Shown here in pieces: positions 1 to 9,052 of a stretch of 64,000 bases of DNA; the stretch's first letter is position 1; each line of letters opens with the position of its first letter. The stretch lies in assembly GCA_963971575.1 (NCBI GenBank), contig OZ020625.1, positions 28,433,753-28,497,752 of the forward strand, read 5' to 3'. The stretch is from Liopterus haemorrhoidalis (taxonomy: Eukaryota; Arthropoda; Insecta; Coleoptera; Dytiscidae). Below the pieces are notes generated by a model. The model had not been told where the DNA came from and did not search any database. It was given only the letters and a program-made list of their open reading frames with translations. Both the position numbers and the translations under genes were made by a program.

Positions 1-1221
1 CCTGGCTCTTGGGAATTCAGTCGCTATGGAGGGTTTCTCGGGAGCAGACCGTGCGTTATGCGTGCGAGAGTTTTACAAAAACGGTGATTCGGCGACTGTA
101 GCGCGTAGAAAATTCTGCAGTATTCGAGGTTTTCGCCACTTAAATGATGCGCCAAGCATTCCTCTCATTCGACATCGGGTTAAAAAGTTTGAAGAGACTG
201 GTACAACGCTGGATAAATCAAAATCCGGGCGACCTAGGTCATCAAGAACGGTAGAAAACGTGGAGAATGTTAATCAGTCTGTTCGTGACGACCCGAACCT
301 TTCCATTCGGAAGCGCGCAAGTGCTTTAAATGTGCATAGATCATCATTACATCGCATTATGCACAAAGACCTAAAGCTGCACCCCTACAAAATTCAATTG
401 GTGCAAGAATTAAAGCCCCAAGATGCCAGTCAGAGGCTTAATTTCGTAAATCAGGTGATTGAGCGATTTTCAACGTTTACCAACATTTTGTTTTCGGATG
501 AAGCTCATTTTCATCTTAATGGCCACGTAAATAAGCAGAACTGCCGCTACTGGAGTGCAACGAATCCGAAACGCAAACATCAGAAACCCCTACATTCGCC
601 TAAAGTGACCGTATGGGCTACGATGTCGGCGCGAGGAATTATCGGCCCTTACTTTTTTGAAGACGAAAGGGGGCGTGCAGTTACAGTGAATTCAGAGCGT
701 TATGTGGAGATGTTAGACAACTTCTTGGTACCTGAACTGCAAACCTTTCCTGGCTATAACCAAAGAACATGGTTCCAACAGGACGGAGCAACTTCACACA
801 CGTCCAATATGTCTCTGCCACGTGTTCGTGAAATTTTCTCAGGCAAATTGATCTCCCGGAGAGGTGACATAATTTGGCCTCCACGCAGTCCAGATTTAAC
901 CCCTATGGACTTTTTCCTATGGGGTTATCTTAAATCTAAAGTTTACGCCAATAAACCGACTTCACTGGCGCATTTGAAAGAAAATATCCGTCACGAAATG
1001 GCAGCCATCCCTGAGTCCACCTGCCGAGACGTCATAAGTAATTTTACTGTTCGATTAAATGAGTGCGGAGAACGCGAGGGTCTACATTTAGACGATATTA
1101 TTTTTAAGAAATAAATCCCCAAAAAGTGTATTTTAATAATTAATAAACATTTTTTCTATATACGGCTTACTTTTTTTTTTAATCGATCCACTAAATATAA
1201 AATTTCTTTTGAGACACCTTG
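1..1221 (+). mobile_element. TcA copy 1, DD41D Tc1/mariner-type transposon, left end outside window
   Basis: The right end is a terminal repeat ending GAGACACCTTG followed by TA. The same end closes copy 2 at 10248-11166, where both termini are present, so this copy is complete except for its left terminus, which lies before base 1. The body between is filled by one transposase frame (26-1114). The 3' trailer of about 105 bases is A+T-rich and includes a T-run. Class assignment rests on the TA target duplication of copy 2 and the spacing of catalytic residues in the transposase. Confidence 0.85.
26..1114 (+). CDS. Apparently intact transposase, Tc1/mariner superfamily, DD41D type
   Basis: A 362-residue frame without stops. 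The N-terminal half (about residues 1-125) is a paired helix-turn-helix DNA-binding region of the kind often annotated DUF4817 in insects; it contains the FEETG...GRPRSSR linker at about 55-74. The catalytic half shows FSDEAHF (Asp158), FQQDGATSH (Asp253) and RSPDLTPMDFFLWGYLKSKV (Asp295). There are 41 residues between the second and third aspartates, the DD41D spacing reported for rosa/visitor-like elements. The enzyme would cut element ends and insert at TA in the nucleus. The start fits the position of the equivalent ATG in copy 2 (10363). It is the only transposase here that reads through unbroken, so it is the youngest or best-preserved one. I infer potential activity from the frame alone; the left end cannot be seen. 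Confidence 0.88.
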   Translation: MEGFSGADRALCVREFYKNGDSATVARRKFCSIRGFRHLNDAPSIPLIRHRVKKFEETGTTLDKSKSGRPRSSRTVENVENVNQSVRDDPNLSIRKRASALNVHRSSLHRIMHKDLKLHPYKIQLVQELKPQDASQRLNFVNQVIERFSTFTNILFSDEAHFHLNGHVNKQNCRYWSATNPKRKHQKPLHSPKVTVWATMSARGIIGPYFFEDERGRAVTVNSERYVEMLDNFLVPELQTFPGYNQRTWFQQDGATSHTSNMSLPRVREIFSGKLISRRGDIIWPPRSPDLTPMDFFLWGYLKSKVYANKPTSLAHLKENIRHEMAAIPESTCRDVISNFTVRLNECGEREGLHLDDIIFKK

Positions 1222-1258
1222 TAGAACATAAAAAATGTTGTCTGTAAAGACCTTGCCA

Positions 1259-2008
1259 CGAGGGATGTTTCCTAAATTCTGGGAATTGTGCTATAATTAA
1301 ATTACGCAGAACTTATAGGCAATGGTATTGGTGACAGACAAGTCTTGACATGTTTATGCAACTATCTAGTGCAATATTGTTCAGTCTGATTTAGGTGTTC
1401 GACTGATATAGACGCGTTTTCAAAGCACTGTTTTTGTAACCATTGAAGACGCAGCAAAATCTTAAAGAGCAATAATTTTCTTTTTGTGGAAAGGTGTGAA
1501 AACATCAGAAATTATTCAGCGTCTGCAAGGAGTATTTGGTGAGTCTGCAGAATCAAAAAGTACTGTTTATCGGTGGATCGATCATTTTAAAACCGGTAGA
1601 ACATCACTAGAAGACGATCCACGCAGTGGGTACCCAAGCACGTCGGTAAATGAAAGAAACATTACTGCCGTCGAAGACCTACTGAAAGAGGACAGGCGAA
1701 TGACTATTCGTCAAATTAGTGTGCGCCTAGGGATAGGTACACGACAAGTTCATGACATCTTGCATGATTGTTTGGGCGTTAGCAAGGTTTCGCCGCGCTG
1801 GGTGCCAAGGCTGTTGGGACCAGAACAGAAACTCAATAGGAAAGTTCTTTGAGGACGGCTTAAAAAAATTAGTTTATCGTTAGGATAAATGTATTCAGTT
1901 AAATGGAGATTATGTTGAAAAACTGCATTGTAATATTGACGAAAATTAACAAAATAATAAAAATTATAGCTAAATTCCCAGAACTTTGATTCCATTAAAC
2001 ATCCCTCG
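1259..2008 (+). mobile_element. Mar1 copy 1, internally deleted mariner
   Basis: Inverted ends CGAGGGATGTTT at both sides, followed by TA on the right (the left flank is CA, probably a mutated TA). At 750 bases it is well short of the usual 1.3 kb mariner. The missing part is the catalytic core. The second copy at 26896-27601 has the same deletion junction. Confidence 0.85.
1442..1949 (+). pseudogene. Mar1 mariner transposase remnant, catalytic core deleted
   Basis: The N-terminal helix-turn-helix reads from 1484 as WKGVKTSEIIQRLQGVFG then TVYRWIDHFKTGRTSLEDDPRSG, the classic mariner first HTH and linker, continuing to PRWVPRLLGPEQK. After about 1835 the frame shifts into a C-terminal scrap (FFEDGLKKLVYR, stop, DKCIQLNGDYVEKL) ending at the TAA at 1949. 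All three catalytic aspartates are lost. There is also a TAA soon after the probable original start near 1442, shared with copy 2. A dead gene whose ends may once have been moved by a full-length relative. Confidence 0.85.
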
Positions 2009-2376
2009 TATATACTTTTTTTTTTGCAAGATTACTTTTTCCATGAACTCTTCAACCGTCTAAAAAGAATATAATTTTTTTAAATAATTAAAATTATAAA
2101 TTACTTTTAAAATTTTTTGAAGGTCTTTGTCACCATTATGGCTCAGGGCCATGTCAATAATTTTGCATAAATTTGAAATAAAATATTCTCCAAGTATATT
2201 TATATATAAATTAACAAATACAACCTTTGCACAAGAAAATCTGCAAAATCATAATTTTTACAACTAAATATTACTTAGCAATTACGTCACATGACATTTT
2301 TTTAAAATTAATTTCAATATATTTACTTTACTTAAATATATATTTACATTGAATATAGCTTCATTACTGAATTTTT
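2009..2376. other. Unassigned A+T-rich stretch
   Basis: Between Mar1 and HelA. Runs of A and T, no frame, no repeat end or structure that I recognise. Confidence 0.5.
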
Positions 2377-3394
2377 AGGGTTTTGTAGGTATGACCACCA
2401 AAAAACTCTTATACCGTCATTCATTCTATCCAAACGGCTAAACCTAGAGAGTTGAAATTTGGCATGCTTATACAACTCTTTGACCCGCACATAGGAAAAA
2501 TACTAAAACATCTAAAAATATATCCCCCTAAAAATATAAACAAATATGTGCTCATCGAAAAAAAAAATTTTTTTTATAATTCTGAGTAGGGTATCAAATG
2601 AAAGCCCTTGGTACGTGGATTAACGATCAAATTTTTATTATTGCAAAATAAATTATTTTGAAGCTATTTTAGCCAAAATTGTGCAATTTTTTTTTTATCC
2701 CACACCCTGTAGCCCAGATGGTTTAAACTAAAAATCTGAAAAAATTCTAAGTAATGTACATTGGTGTGAACCGGAATAGTTCAACAGGAATTTTTGATCA
2801 GATTAGGTTTTTGGAAAAAAACGCATTTTTTGTGATTTTTTGCTAATAATGTACACAAGTTATAGCTTTGTAACACGCCACACTGTAACATGTATGCTGG
2901 TCTAGTGGTATTAGACGCTGATTTTTCAACCAAGTAACCCGATCCGAAAGGGATCGAATCCTGTGAGAATAGACTATATTATTTTTTGTTTTTTTTTTAA
3001 ATTTTTATATTGTTTAAATTATTTTTTCAAAATTCTAGTTATATTTTGGCAAATGTTGCATTTAATTTTTAAAAGCGTAAATTTAATAGCCAGTGGAAAT
3101 TGTTTAAATTATAATTTAATTCTGTTTCAATGTATACGAAATCAGAGGGGCGGAACTTATAACAACCAATGGAAGCTATAGGCGCAATTTTTAAAATTCT
3201 TAATGAACCTTGCTATATAAAAAAAAATACTGCACATATTTAGTAACCTAAATAATGGTATTAGGCGTTCGAATTAAAATTAACAAAAAAAATATTTTAA
3301 TATAAAATTTGTTTTCGCATCCAAAATGATCATCATTCACTTACTAAATACCTGCAAAATCCTGAAATGTGTGAAAATTCACACTTCACATCAA
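2377..3394 (+). mobile_element. HelA copy a, Helentron-like non-autonomous element
   Basis: Starts AGGGTTTTGTAGGTAT directly after a T-run and ends with the inverted counterpart ATACCTGCAAAACCCT (here slightly changed), followed by the hairpin GTGTGAA-AA-TTCACAC, CATCAA and another T-run. This asymmetric placement of the second inverted repeat, a 3' hairpin, and T-run flanks match Helentron/HINE structure. The GTCT microsatellite present near the start of other copies is missing here. A tRNA-like module lies in the middle (2892-2965). No coding capacity. Confidence 0.7.
2892..2965 (+). repeat. tRNA-like module inside HelA copy a
   Basis: An A-box-like TGGTCTAGTGGTATTAGA is followed about 45 bases later by a B-box-like GGGATCGAATCC. 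Spacing fits a tRNA. The acceptor stem does not close, so it is not a functional tRNA gene. The same module type occurs in copies b and e; the other copies carry different ones. Confidence 0.5.
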
Positions 3395-3752
3395 TTTTTT
3401 TTAAATTGCACGCCTTACAAGGAAAAAAATTAGAACTTGCTTGAATTTTGAAACTTTCAATGCAATTATTTTTTTTAAATACGCATTTTTAAAAATGAAA
3501 TAAATTTAATTATATAATTTTTTTTATAATTTTGTGAATTATTAATGTATATAATTAAAATACTTAAATTAAATTAAATAAATGAGTTATAAAACACCAT
3601 GAATATTGGTTTCAATCTATTATCTTTCTTATTTGTATAATTTCTTATTTGTTATCCGGATATATCCGAAAATTTTGAATTTTCTGTATTCGATATCCGG
3701 ATATTCATTAATGTCGGATAATTGGAAACCCTACTCCCAACTTTGCCGCACC
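3395..3752. other. Unassigned A+T-rich stretch
   Basis: No repeat end or frame that I can support. The short open frame beginning at 3606 has no recognisable domain and runs into the minisatellite. Confidence 0.4.
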
Positions 3753-3815
3753 CAAATTTGCCACCCCCAAAATTTGCCGCCCCCAAAATTTGCCGCCCCC
3801 AAAATTTGCTGCTAT
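3753..3815. repeat. 16-bp minisatellite, four units
   Basis: Units of the form AAAATTTGCCGCCCCC begin at about 3754, 3769, 3785 and 3801, so the period is 15-16 bases. The following G+C-rich tail (GGGCAGCTGCC then CCCTCTAGATCGGGCCC) resembles hAT subterminal sequence, but no target duplication is visible. Confidence 0.7.
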
Positions 3816-4332
3816 GGGCAGCTGCCTTGCTTGCACCCCTCTAGATCGGGCCCTACCAACACATTTTTACAACACGAGTCGACCCTGGTTATTAAACTTT
3901 TTAGTTCATCGCACTCAAAAACTAAAAAGGCACGTATTGTTTGAAAATAATAAATAATATTTTCCGTAAAATATAATATTCAATATATACATGGCTTCAA
4001 TAAGTAAACATAAAACAAATAAATCATTGTTTATTATTTTATGTTTTGCTTTGCGAAATTGCGAAACTATTGTGTATATCATCTGAACGTAGTCATTATT
4101 GTGAAATTCACAAGTTTATTAAGAATTATGACATTATATATGACAATTTGCAAGGTTTTAATGTTATGAGGTTAACTAAAGAAATGGTTGTTCTATTTAT
4201 TTATACAGAATGTTCAATCTGAGTGTGCAACCATTGCTATCTCGAGAACTATAAGAGCTACGAGGTTGGTTAAATTAGCAAAAAAATATATGCTAACCAT
4301 TTTCTTGAGAAGGCAATGCGGGACGGTCCAGG
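3816..4332. other. Unassigned stretch
   Basis: A+T-rich. No coding signal or repeat end identified beyond the hAT-like G+C patch at its left edge. Confidence 0.4.
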
Positions 4333-4430
4333 GTGAGGACCTTTTTTTTTTCTCGTCTCTTGAATTTTGGGAGGTGAGGACCTTTTTTTTTGCTCGTCAC
4401 TTGGGTTTTGGGAGGTGAGAACCTTGTTTT
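4333..4430. repeat. 41-bp tandem repeat, about 2.4 units
   Basis: GGTGAGGACC followed by a T-run and CTCGTC recurs at 4333, 4374 and 4415. Each unit ends TTTTGGGAGGT. No coding content. Confidence 0.75.
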
Positions 4431-4489
4431 TATTTGCTAAGGGCGCCAAAACACGGCTCTGCGTACAAGAGAGGAAAGGAGTACAAAAG

Positions 4490-5063
4490 ATAATAGACCG
4501 GGAGCTCATGACAGTTTTTGGTCTCCGATTTCATACAGCATGCCTTTTGGAGGAGAGAATATTTACCCTGTGACAACAAAAAAGGGATGGTACTAAACCC
4601 CTGCCCGCTTTCCGGTCATAGGGAAAATTGCATTTCCACTTAAACACAAAATTTTTGTGCTTTTCTCTGATTAATATTGCTTGCCCTTTTGTCAAAAGAA
4701 AGTTATAACAAATTTAAAGTCTTTTAAATATATGCATGCGATTCGGAGGGTCCCAAAGGGCTCAAACGGTCATGTGATCTTGTAATAAAAAAATATGATT
4801 TTCCGCGTTTTCATACAGCATGCCTATAATTAAAAGACTTTAAATTTGTTATAACTTTCTATTGACAAAATGGCAAGCAATATTAAATCAGAGAAAAGCA
4901 CAAAAATTTTGTGCAAGTGGAAATGCAATTTTCCCTATGACCGGAAAGCGTGCAGGGGTTTAGTACCATCCCTTTTTTGTTGTCACAGGGTAAATATTCT
5001 CTCCTCCAAAAGGCATGCTGTATGAAATCGGAGACCAAAAATGTCATGAGCTCCCGGTCTATA
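4490..5063. repeat. Large inverted repeat, arms about 240 bp, spacer about 100 bp
   Basis: Arm 4490-4729 (from TAGACCGGGAGCTCATGAC to AAAGTCTTTTAA) recurs as its reverse complement at 4830-5063 with only scattered differences. The spacer (4730-4829) contains a short extra copy of the arm motif CATACAGCATGCC near 4811. No terminal TA or longer target duplication is evident. It could be a foldback element or a local inverted duplication. Open frames inside are shadows of the symmetry. Confidence 0.85.
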
Positions 5064-5684
5064 ACAAAATTTTCTCGGTGGTTCTCCAAATGTGGATCCC
5101 AACTTACTTTAAATGAGAACATATTTTTTTTATATTTTTGTTCGGAATTTTATTCTGAATTCAACGAATACACAGTTTAGTATCCTTACATCACAAAAAT
5201 TTTGAGAAAAATCCATATTAAATTGTCATTAATTTAAATCAAATCGCACAGTAATCGCACTGTGACCACCACGGGACCGACCGCCATCATAAAGTACTTG
5301 TATAAAATACATTCTAGCAGCAGAGTAGAAATAACTTGCCCTAATATTTTCTAACAGAGATATTATTTATCATGACCATGGAAACGTTACATATAAGTAT
5401 GAAAAAAATGCGACTTAGAAATTTTTTTTTCCGTTTTATCAAAAAATGTCTCAATTAAAAGTTGTTAATTATTGCTTTTATAGCAACTTTTGTTAAATAA
5501 ATTTTTTCGAAATATTTTTCTGTTGTGAAATATTCGCCAAAATCTTAAAATCGACACGAGTAAACTCCCATTTTTAGTCAACCGATTTTTACCAAAAGTT
5601 GATCAACTTGTGCCATTGATGGCAGAAGCTTAAATATGAAATTTCATAAAAATCCTTTTAGCTGAATTTGTTCTGCACGTGTAC

Positions 5685-5765
5685 ACAGACAGACAGACGG
5701 ACAGACGGACAGACGGACAGACGGACAGACTGGACAGACGGACAGACAGACGGACAGACGGACAA
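5685..5765 (+). repeat. (CAGACGGA)n microsatellite of HelB copy 1
   Basis: Alternating CAGA and CGGA tetramers, equivalent to GTCY on the other strand, follow the constant leader CACGTGTACACAGACAGA seen in every long HelB copy. Confidence 0.95.
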
Positions 5766-6223
5766 TATAGTAAAATAAATAGTAATAAAAGTAAAATAAT
5801 TGTAAAAAGTAATAGTTTTTTTGTTTTCTAAATAGTCAAATATTTTATTTTAGAGATATTTTGTTTCTTTTTTTATTGTTTTCAAAGCTTGCTTGATTGT
5901 TTTCAACTTTGTAAAACTTATGTTGATTATTATTTTGTAAATAAATGGTCGCCATTTTGAAATAGTTAACATAAAAATATGACTTTTTGGTGTCATTGTA
6001 AAGCTAATTTAATGTACTTTTAGGAAAAAAATATAAAATTATCAATTCCCTATGCTAGATCAAAAGTTGACATCATTTCCGGTGAAACCGGAAGTGCCTC
6101 AGAATTCTTATGGTAACCTTTAGATGGGCCTTTTTGTCTAGTTTAACTTTTGTTCTGAAGATTTTTTGTATCTTTACAAATAAAGGAGATTTTCGGGGTG
6201 CCCCGTTTCAAACAAACACCCTG
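5766..6223 (-). mobile_element. R4 copy 1, unclassified repeat with CAGGGTGTTTG end
   Basis: Read on the minus strand it begins CAGGGTGTTTGTTTGAAACG and matches 49792-50172 over about 380 bases. The second terminus is not resolved: the left side fades into A+T-rich sequence. No coding region. The end abuts TATA of the HelB terminus, suggesting TA targeting. Confidence 0.65.
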
Positions 6224-6243
6224 TATAGTGGTGGTCGGTAAAA

Positions 6244-6780
6244 ATCATCTCGGCTTAAAATGGAATTAGACCACGTAAATTATCGAACGATTATTTTTTA
6301 CAACTTTCGACGTGGATTAACCCGACAACAGTGCATCGATGAACTTAATTCGACTTTTGGCGATGAAGCACCATCAAGGACTACTGTTTATCGATGGTTT
6401 GCCGACTTCAATCGTGGCCATAGTTCGCTTAAGGACGAATTTCGTGAAGGTCGTCCAAAATCGGTTGTTGTTCCGGAAAACATTGATGCTGTGCGTGAAC
6501 TGATACTGCAAGATCATTATGTGACTTATCGTGAGATTGAGGCACACTTGGCCATCAAAAAGATATGTTCACGTTGGATCTCACATAATTTGATAATCGG
6601 AGTGAAAAATGCCTCAATCAGAGTGGAAAAAGTGCTTCGAAAATTGGTTCAAACGCATGCAAAAGTGTATTTATTTTCATGGAGAATATTTTGAAAAACA
6701 ATAAAGCCACTTTAGTTGATATATAATTGTTTTTGATCTCAAATCCCGAAGTATAAAAGGCAACCCTTGTATTATAAAGT
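6244..6780 (+). mobile_element. Mar3, internally deleted and 5'-truncated mariner
   Basis: It follows the HelB terminus directly, with only a few bases before the transposase ATG (6260), so the left terminal repeat is missing. The right side runs to about 6780 (GGCAACCCTTGTATT), which resembles a mariner end but has no visible partner. Confidence 0.6.
6260..6704 (+). pseudogene. Mar3 mariner transposase remnant (HTH only)
   Basis: Residues 1-105 form a standard mariner N terminus: YRTIIFYNFRRGL, FGDEAPSRTTVYRWFADF and the REGRPKSVV linker, then HYVTYREIEAHL. A deletion joins this to ICSRWISHNL, and a second one joins it out of frame to the protein's C-terminal end, readable in another frame as SEWKKCFENWFKRMQKCIYF then HGEYFEKQ and TAA at 6704. 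The DDD domain is gone. The N-terminal part could still give a DNA-binding peptide, but nothing suggests that it is used. Confidence 0.85.
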
Positions 6781-7148
6781 TTGTTGGTTTAAAACATCCG
6801 AGTTTTACAGTGATATATGTACTTGCATTTTAAGAATCTTACTTCTTAATGTTAACTTTGTAAACTTACCACTTTTATTATGCATTAATTCCTTGTAATT
6901 ATCAGCCACTATTCCGAATAAGTATTTTAATATGAAATCTGAAACAGAGATGTCGTTAGTATGTTGTTTATTTTTTAAGCGGGAAATTTGAAAATGAAAA
7001 ATTAAAACATACATACAGACACTAACGTTGTGATCATTCCATTCATTTGGGTCTATTTCATTTATTGGCAGTGTGTGATTGGTAGCACTCATCTTGGTTG
7101 GTAAACCTGTAACAAAGAAAAACACTAAATAAATTTCTGAAATAACTG
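6781..7148. other. Unassigned stretch
   Basis: A+T-rich, no repeat end seen. The minus-strand open frame across 6805-7125 has no recognisable domain and I do not call it. Confidence 0.4.
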
Positions 7149-7507
7149 AAAGTTATTGCTTTTATAACAACTTTTGTTAAATAAATATTTTCGAAATATT
7201 TTTCTGTTAAATTTTCGCAAAAATCTTAAAACTCCCATTTCTAGTCATCAAATTTTTTATCAAAAGTTGACCAACTTGTGCCATTGATGTCAAAAGCTTA
7301 AATATAAAGTTTCATAAAAATCCTTTTAGCCGAATTTGCTCTGTACGTGTACACAAACAGACAGACAGACAGACCGACAGACATCATGCTAAAAATATTC
7401 AAAACGTTGTGTAGGGACCTCAATTCGTGGAGATCCATCGAAATCTCGAAATGTCAAAATCGGTATGATCACAATACCTCCCTTATATATGTTGGCGGTC
7501 GGTAAAA
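7149..7507 (+). mobile_element. HelB copy 2, left-truncated
   Basis: Enters the family mid-body (AAAGTTATTGCTTTTATA), has a short CAGA array at 7357-7382, and reaches the intact end CCCTTATATATGTTGGCGG then TCGGTAAAA. It therefore serves as an uninterrupted reference for the TATATA site that is occupied in other copies. Confidence 0.85.
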
Positions 7508-8256
7508 AGGCCCTGAATCAAGAAAAAATCATGTTCGATTTATAACCATACAGGGTAAGGGGAGGAATGGGCTTGGAGGCCCTGGATGGTAAAATTAAAA
7601 TGGGCCCTCTATTATTTTAAATAGAATGGAAATATTTGTATATAGACTTCGGTAGGCCCCCCAGCTTCGTGGGCCCAGTCCGCCCACCACTTAATTTGCT
7701 TCTGCCCCACTCTGTACAATCAAATAGTTTCGCTAGTGGTCAGACCAAGGCCAATAAAGTAAAAAAATATATAGTTTCGGAAACGCTGATATAAAAGATA
7801 AAAAGCAATATGATTGAAACCAAAAGCCCCGCCTGACATTTGATTCTGACAGTACTCAAGATGAAGGCTAGAAATTATTACCTTGAGCTACGGTAAAAAA
7901 CATCTTAACCTAACTCAATATAGTTCACTGAACGATATAACTTGTTTTTTTTTTTTCTTATTGCTTCAGGCATACACCAAGTTCCAAGTAATATTATATC
8001 GCAAATTTTTTATTAATCTTCAATCGTATTATATAATTTTCAGAGACGCACTTTATTAAAGGTTGGGCCTCAAGGTCTTTGTGATACACGCAGTTAAATA
8101 CCTAAACAAGCACTTAAATGTTATAGTGGGTCTAGTCAACATTTAATTTTAGTCTTAGTTTTAATCTTATGTTTTAATTTTAACCTTAAAAGATAAACTA
8201 AAGATCATATCGCTCAGGGGGGTGAAACTCTAATGGCAAAACGAAAACCATATTAC
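7508..8256. other. Intergenic, with a possible small hAT-like remnant at 7549-7725
   Basis: TACAGGGTAAGGGGAGG near 7549 is roughly inverted against CTGCCCCACTCTGTA near 7711, with G+C-rich GGGCCC patches between, in the style of short hAT derivatives. No 8-bp duplication is visible. The rest holds nothing I can name. Confidence 0.3.
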
Positions 8257-8420
8257 GTTCCATAACCCAACACGAATAGCGCCCCATTCGCTGCCAGTCG
8301 CTATAGCTACGTGCATGACAGGATGTTGCCTGTTACGGCTTCTGTCATTAGTGTCAAAATCTGTAATTAGTGTCAAAATCGTCTTCTGTAATTTTGTAAT
8401 TTCATTGTTTAATTCGGAAA

Positions 8421-8594
8421 ATGGGTGTTAAATGCTTTGTTTTGGGGTGTGATAGTAGTGAACCTACAAGATATCGCTTTCCAAACCCGAAGACACGTGT
8501 GGCTCCAGAATTGTATAAAACGTGGATGAGGAACATTGGAAATCCAAAATTGGATGGCTTGTCCATAGAAGTGTCCATAAATATTAAGTATTAG
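8421..8594 (+). pseudogene. THAP-type zinc finger exon or fragment
   Basis: A 57-codon frame from ATG 8421 begins MGVKCFVLGCDSS, giving the first Cys-x4-Cys pair of a THAP domain at residues 5 and 10. It continues with TRYRFPNPKT and ELYKTWMRNIGNP, the RFP...W core of the fold. The second metal pair (Cys-x2-His) is missing because the frame ends at TAG after about 50 matching residues. Either an intron begins near residue 50 or the copy is truncated. THAP domains are DNA-binding fingers found in insect nuclear proteins and at the N terminus of P-element transposases. No further exon is visible. The upstream bases are unremarkable. Confidence 0.65.
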
Positions 8595-8703
8595 TAAATA
8601 TTATGTTATATGTTAGTCTACTTAATAAATAATTATTTCTGCTAGTTATTGTTTTTCTATTTCTGTATAATTCCTTACTGCTTGCTCTTAATTGTAAACA
8701 TAG

Positions 8704-8833
8704 TTAAATGTTATTATTAAATGATACAATTGTTATGATTTATTTTGTCTATTTTTAATATTGTTGTCGTTAATAATATTAAAAATATACATAATAAATC
8801 ATAACAATTGTTTCATTTAATAATAACATTTAA
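8704..8833. repeat. Near-perfect hairpin, 59-bp arms, 12-bp loop
   Basis: Left arm 8704-8762 and right arm 8775-8833 are reverse complements with about three mismatches. The loop is 8763-8774. The sequence is A+T-rich, with ATTGTTATGATTTATT in the stem. It lies 110 bases after the THAP frame. Confidence 0.92.
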
Positions 8834-9052
8834 TTATGCTTATAACTATATCCACTGAAGCATTTGAAATACCCGCGAAAACCCAACCCTTTCCTCCCCT
8901 GCCAATTTTAGTTCCATAACCCAACAACTACAGCGCTAATTTGGTTTCAAAAAATATAACGGCAGTTTCGCATCTATTTCCTTCTTTATCTATGATATCG
9001 CTACGAGCTAGGTTCAAAATTTTGACTTTTGACGTTTCAAATATTAGTTATA

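Larger units (their letters stand above)
5258..6243 (+). mobile_element. HelB copy 1, Helentron-like, split by repeat R4
   Basis: Left end (5258-5290) has a hairpin TGTGACCACCACG followed by GACCGACCGCCATCATAAAG, the HelB terminal repeat. The usual body follows up to a (CAGACGGA)n array at 5685-5765. R4 then intervenes (5766-6223), after which the HelB terminal stub TATAGTGGTGGTCGGTAAAA appears at 6224-6243. The roughly 130 bases normally between the array and the TATATA are absent, so R4 entry was accompanied by loss. Confidence 0.7.
8257..8925. repeat. Direct repeats bounding the THAP exon and hairpin
   Basis: GTTCCATAACCCAACA occurs at 8257-8272 and again at 8911-8926, followed in both cases by a similar AGCGC-containing stretch. 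The two copies enclose the THAP exon and the hairpin. They may be ends or flanks of a mobile unit, or a chance local duplication. Confidence 0.5.

Noticed and set aside
3606..3944. 112-codon plus-strand open frame
   Set aside because: Crosses a 16-bp minisatellite and A+T-rich filler; no domain, and composition follows the DNA.
4188..5180. Several overlapping open frames on both strands
   Set aside because: They arise from the 240-bp inverted repeat and the 41-bp repeat; the paired frames are mirror images.
6805..7125. 106-codon minus-strand open frame
   Set aside because: No recognisable motif, no related copy in the window, A+T-rich codon use.
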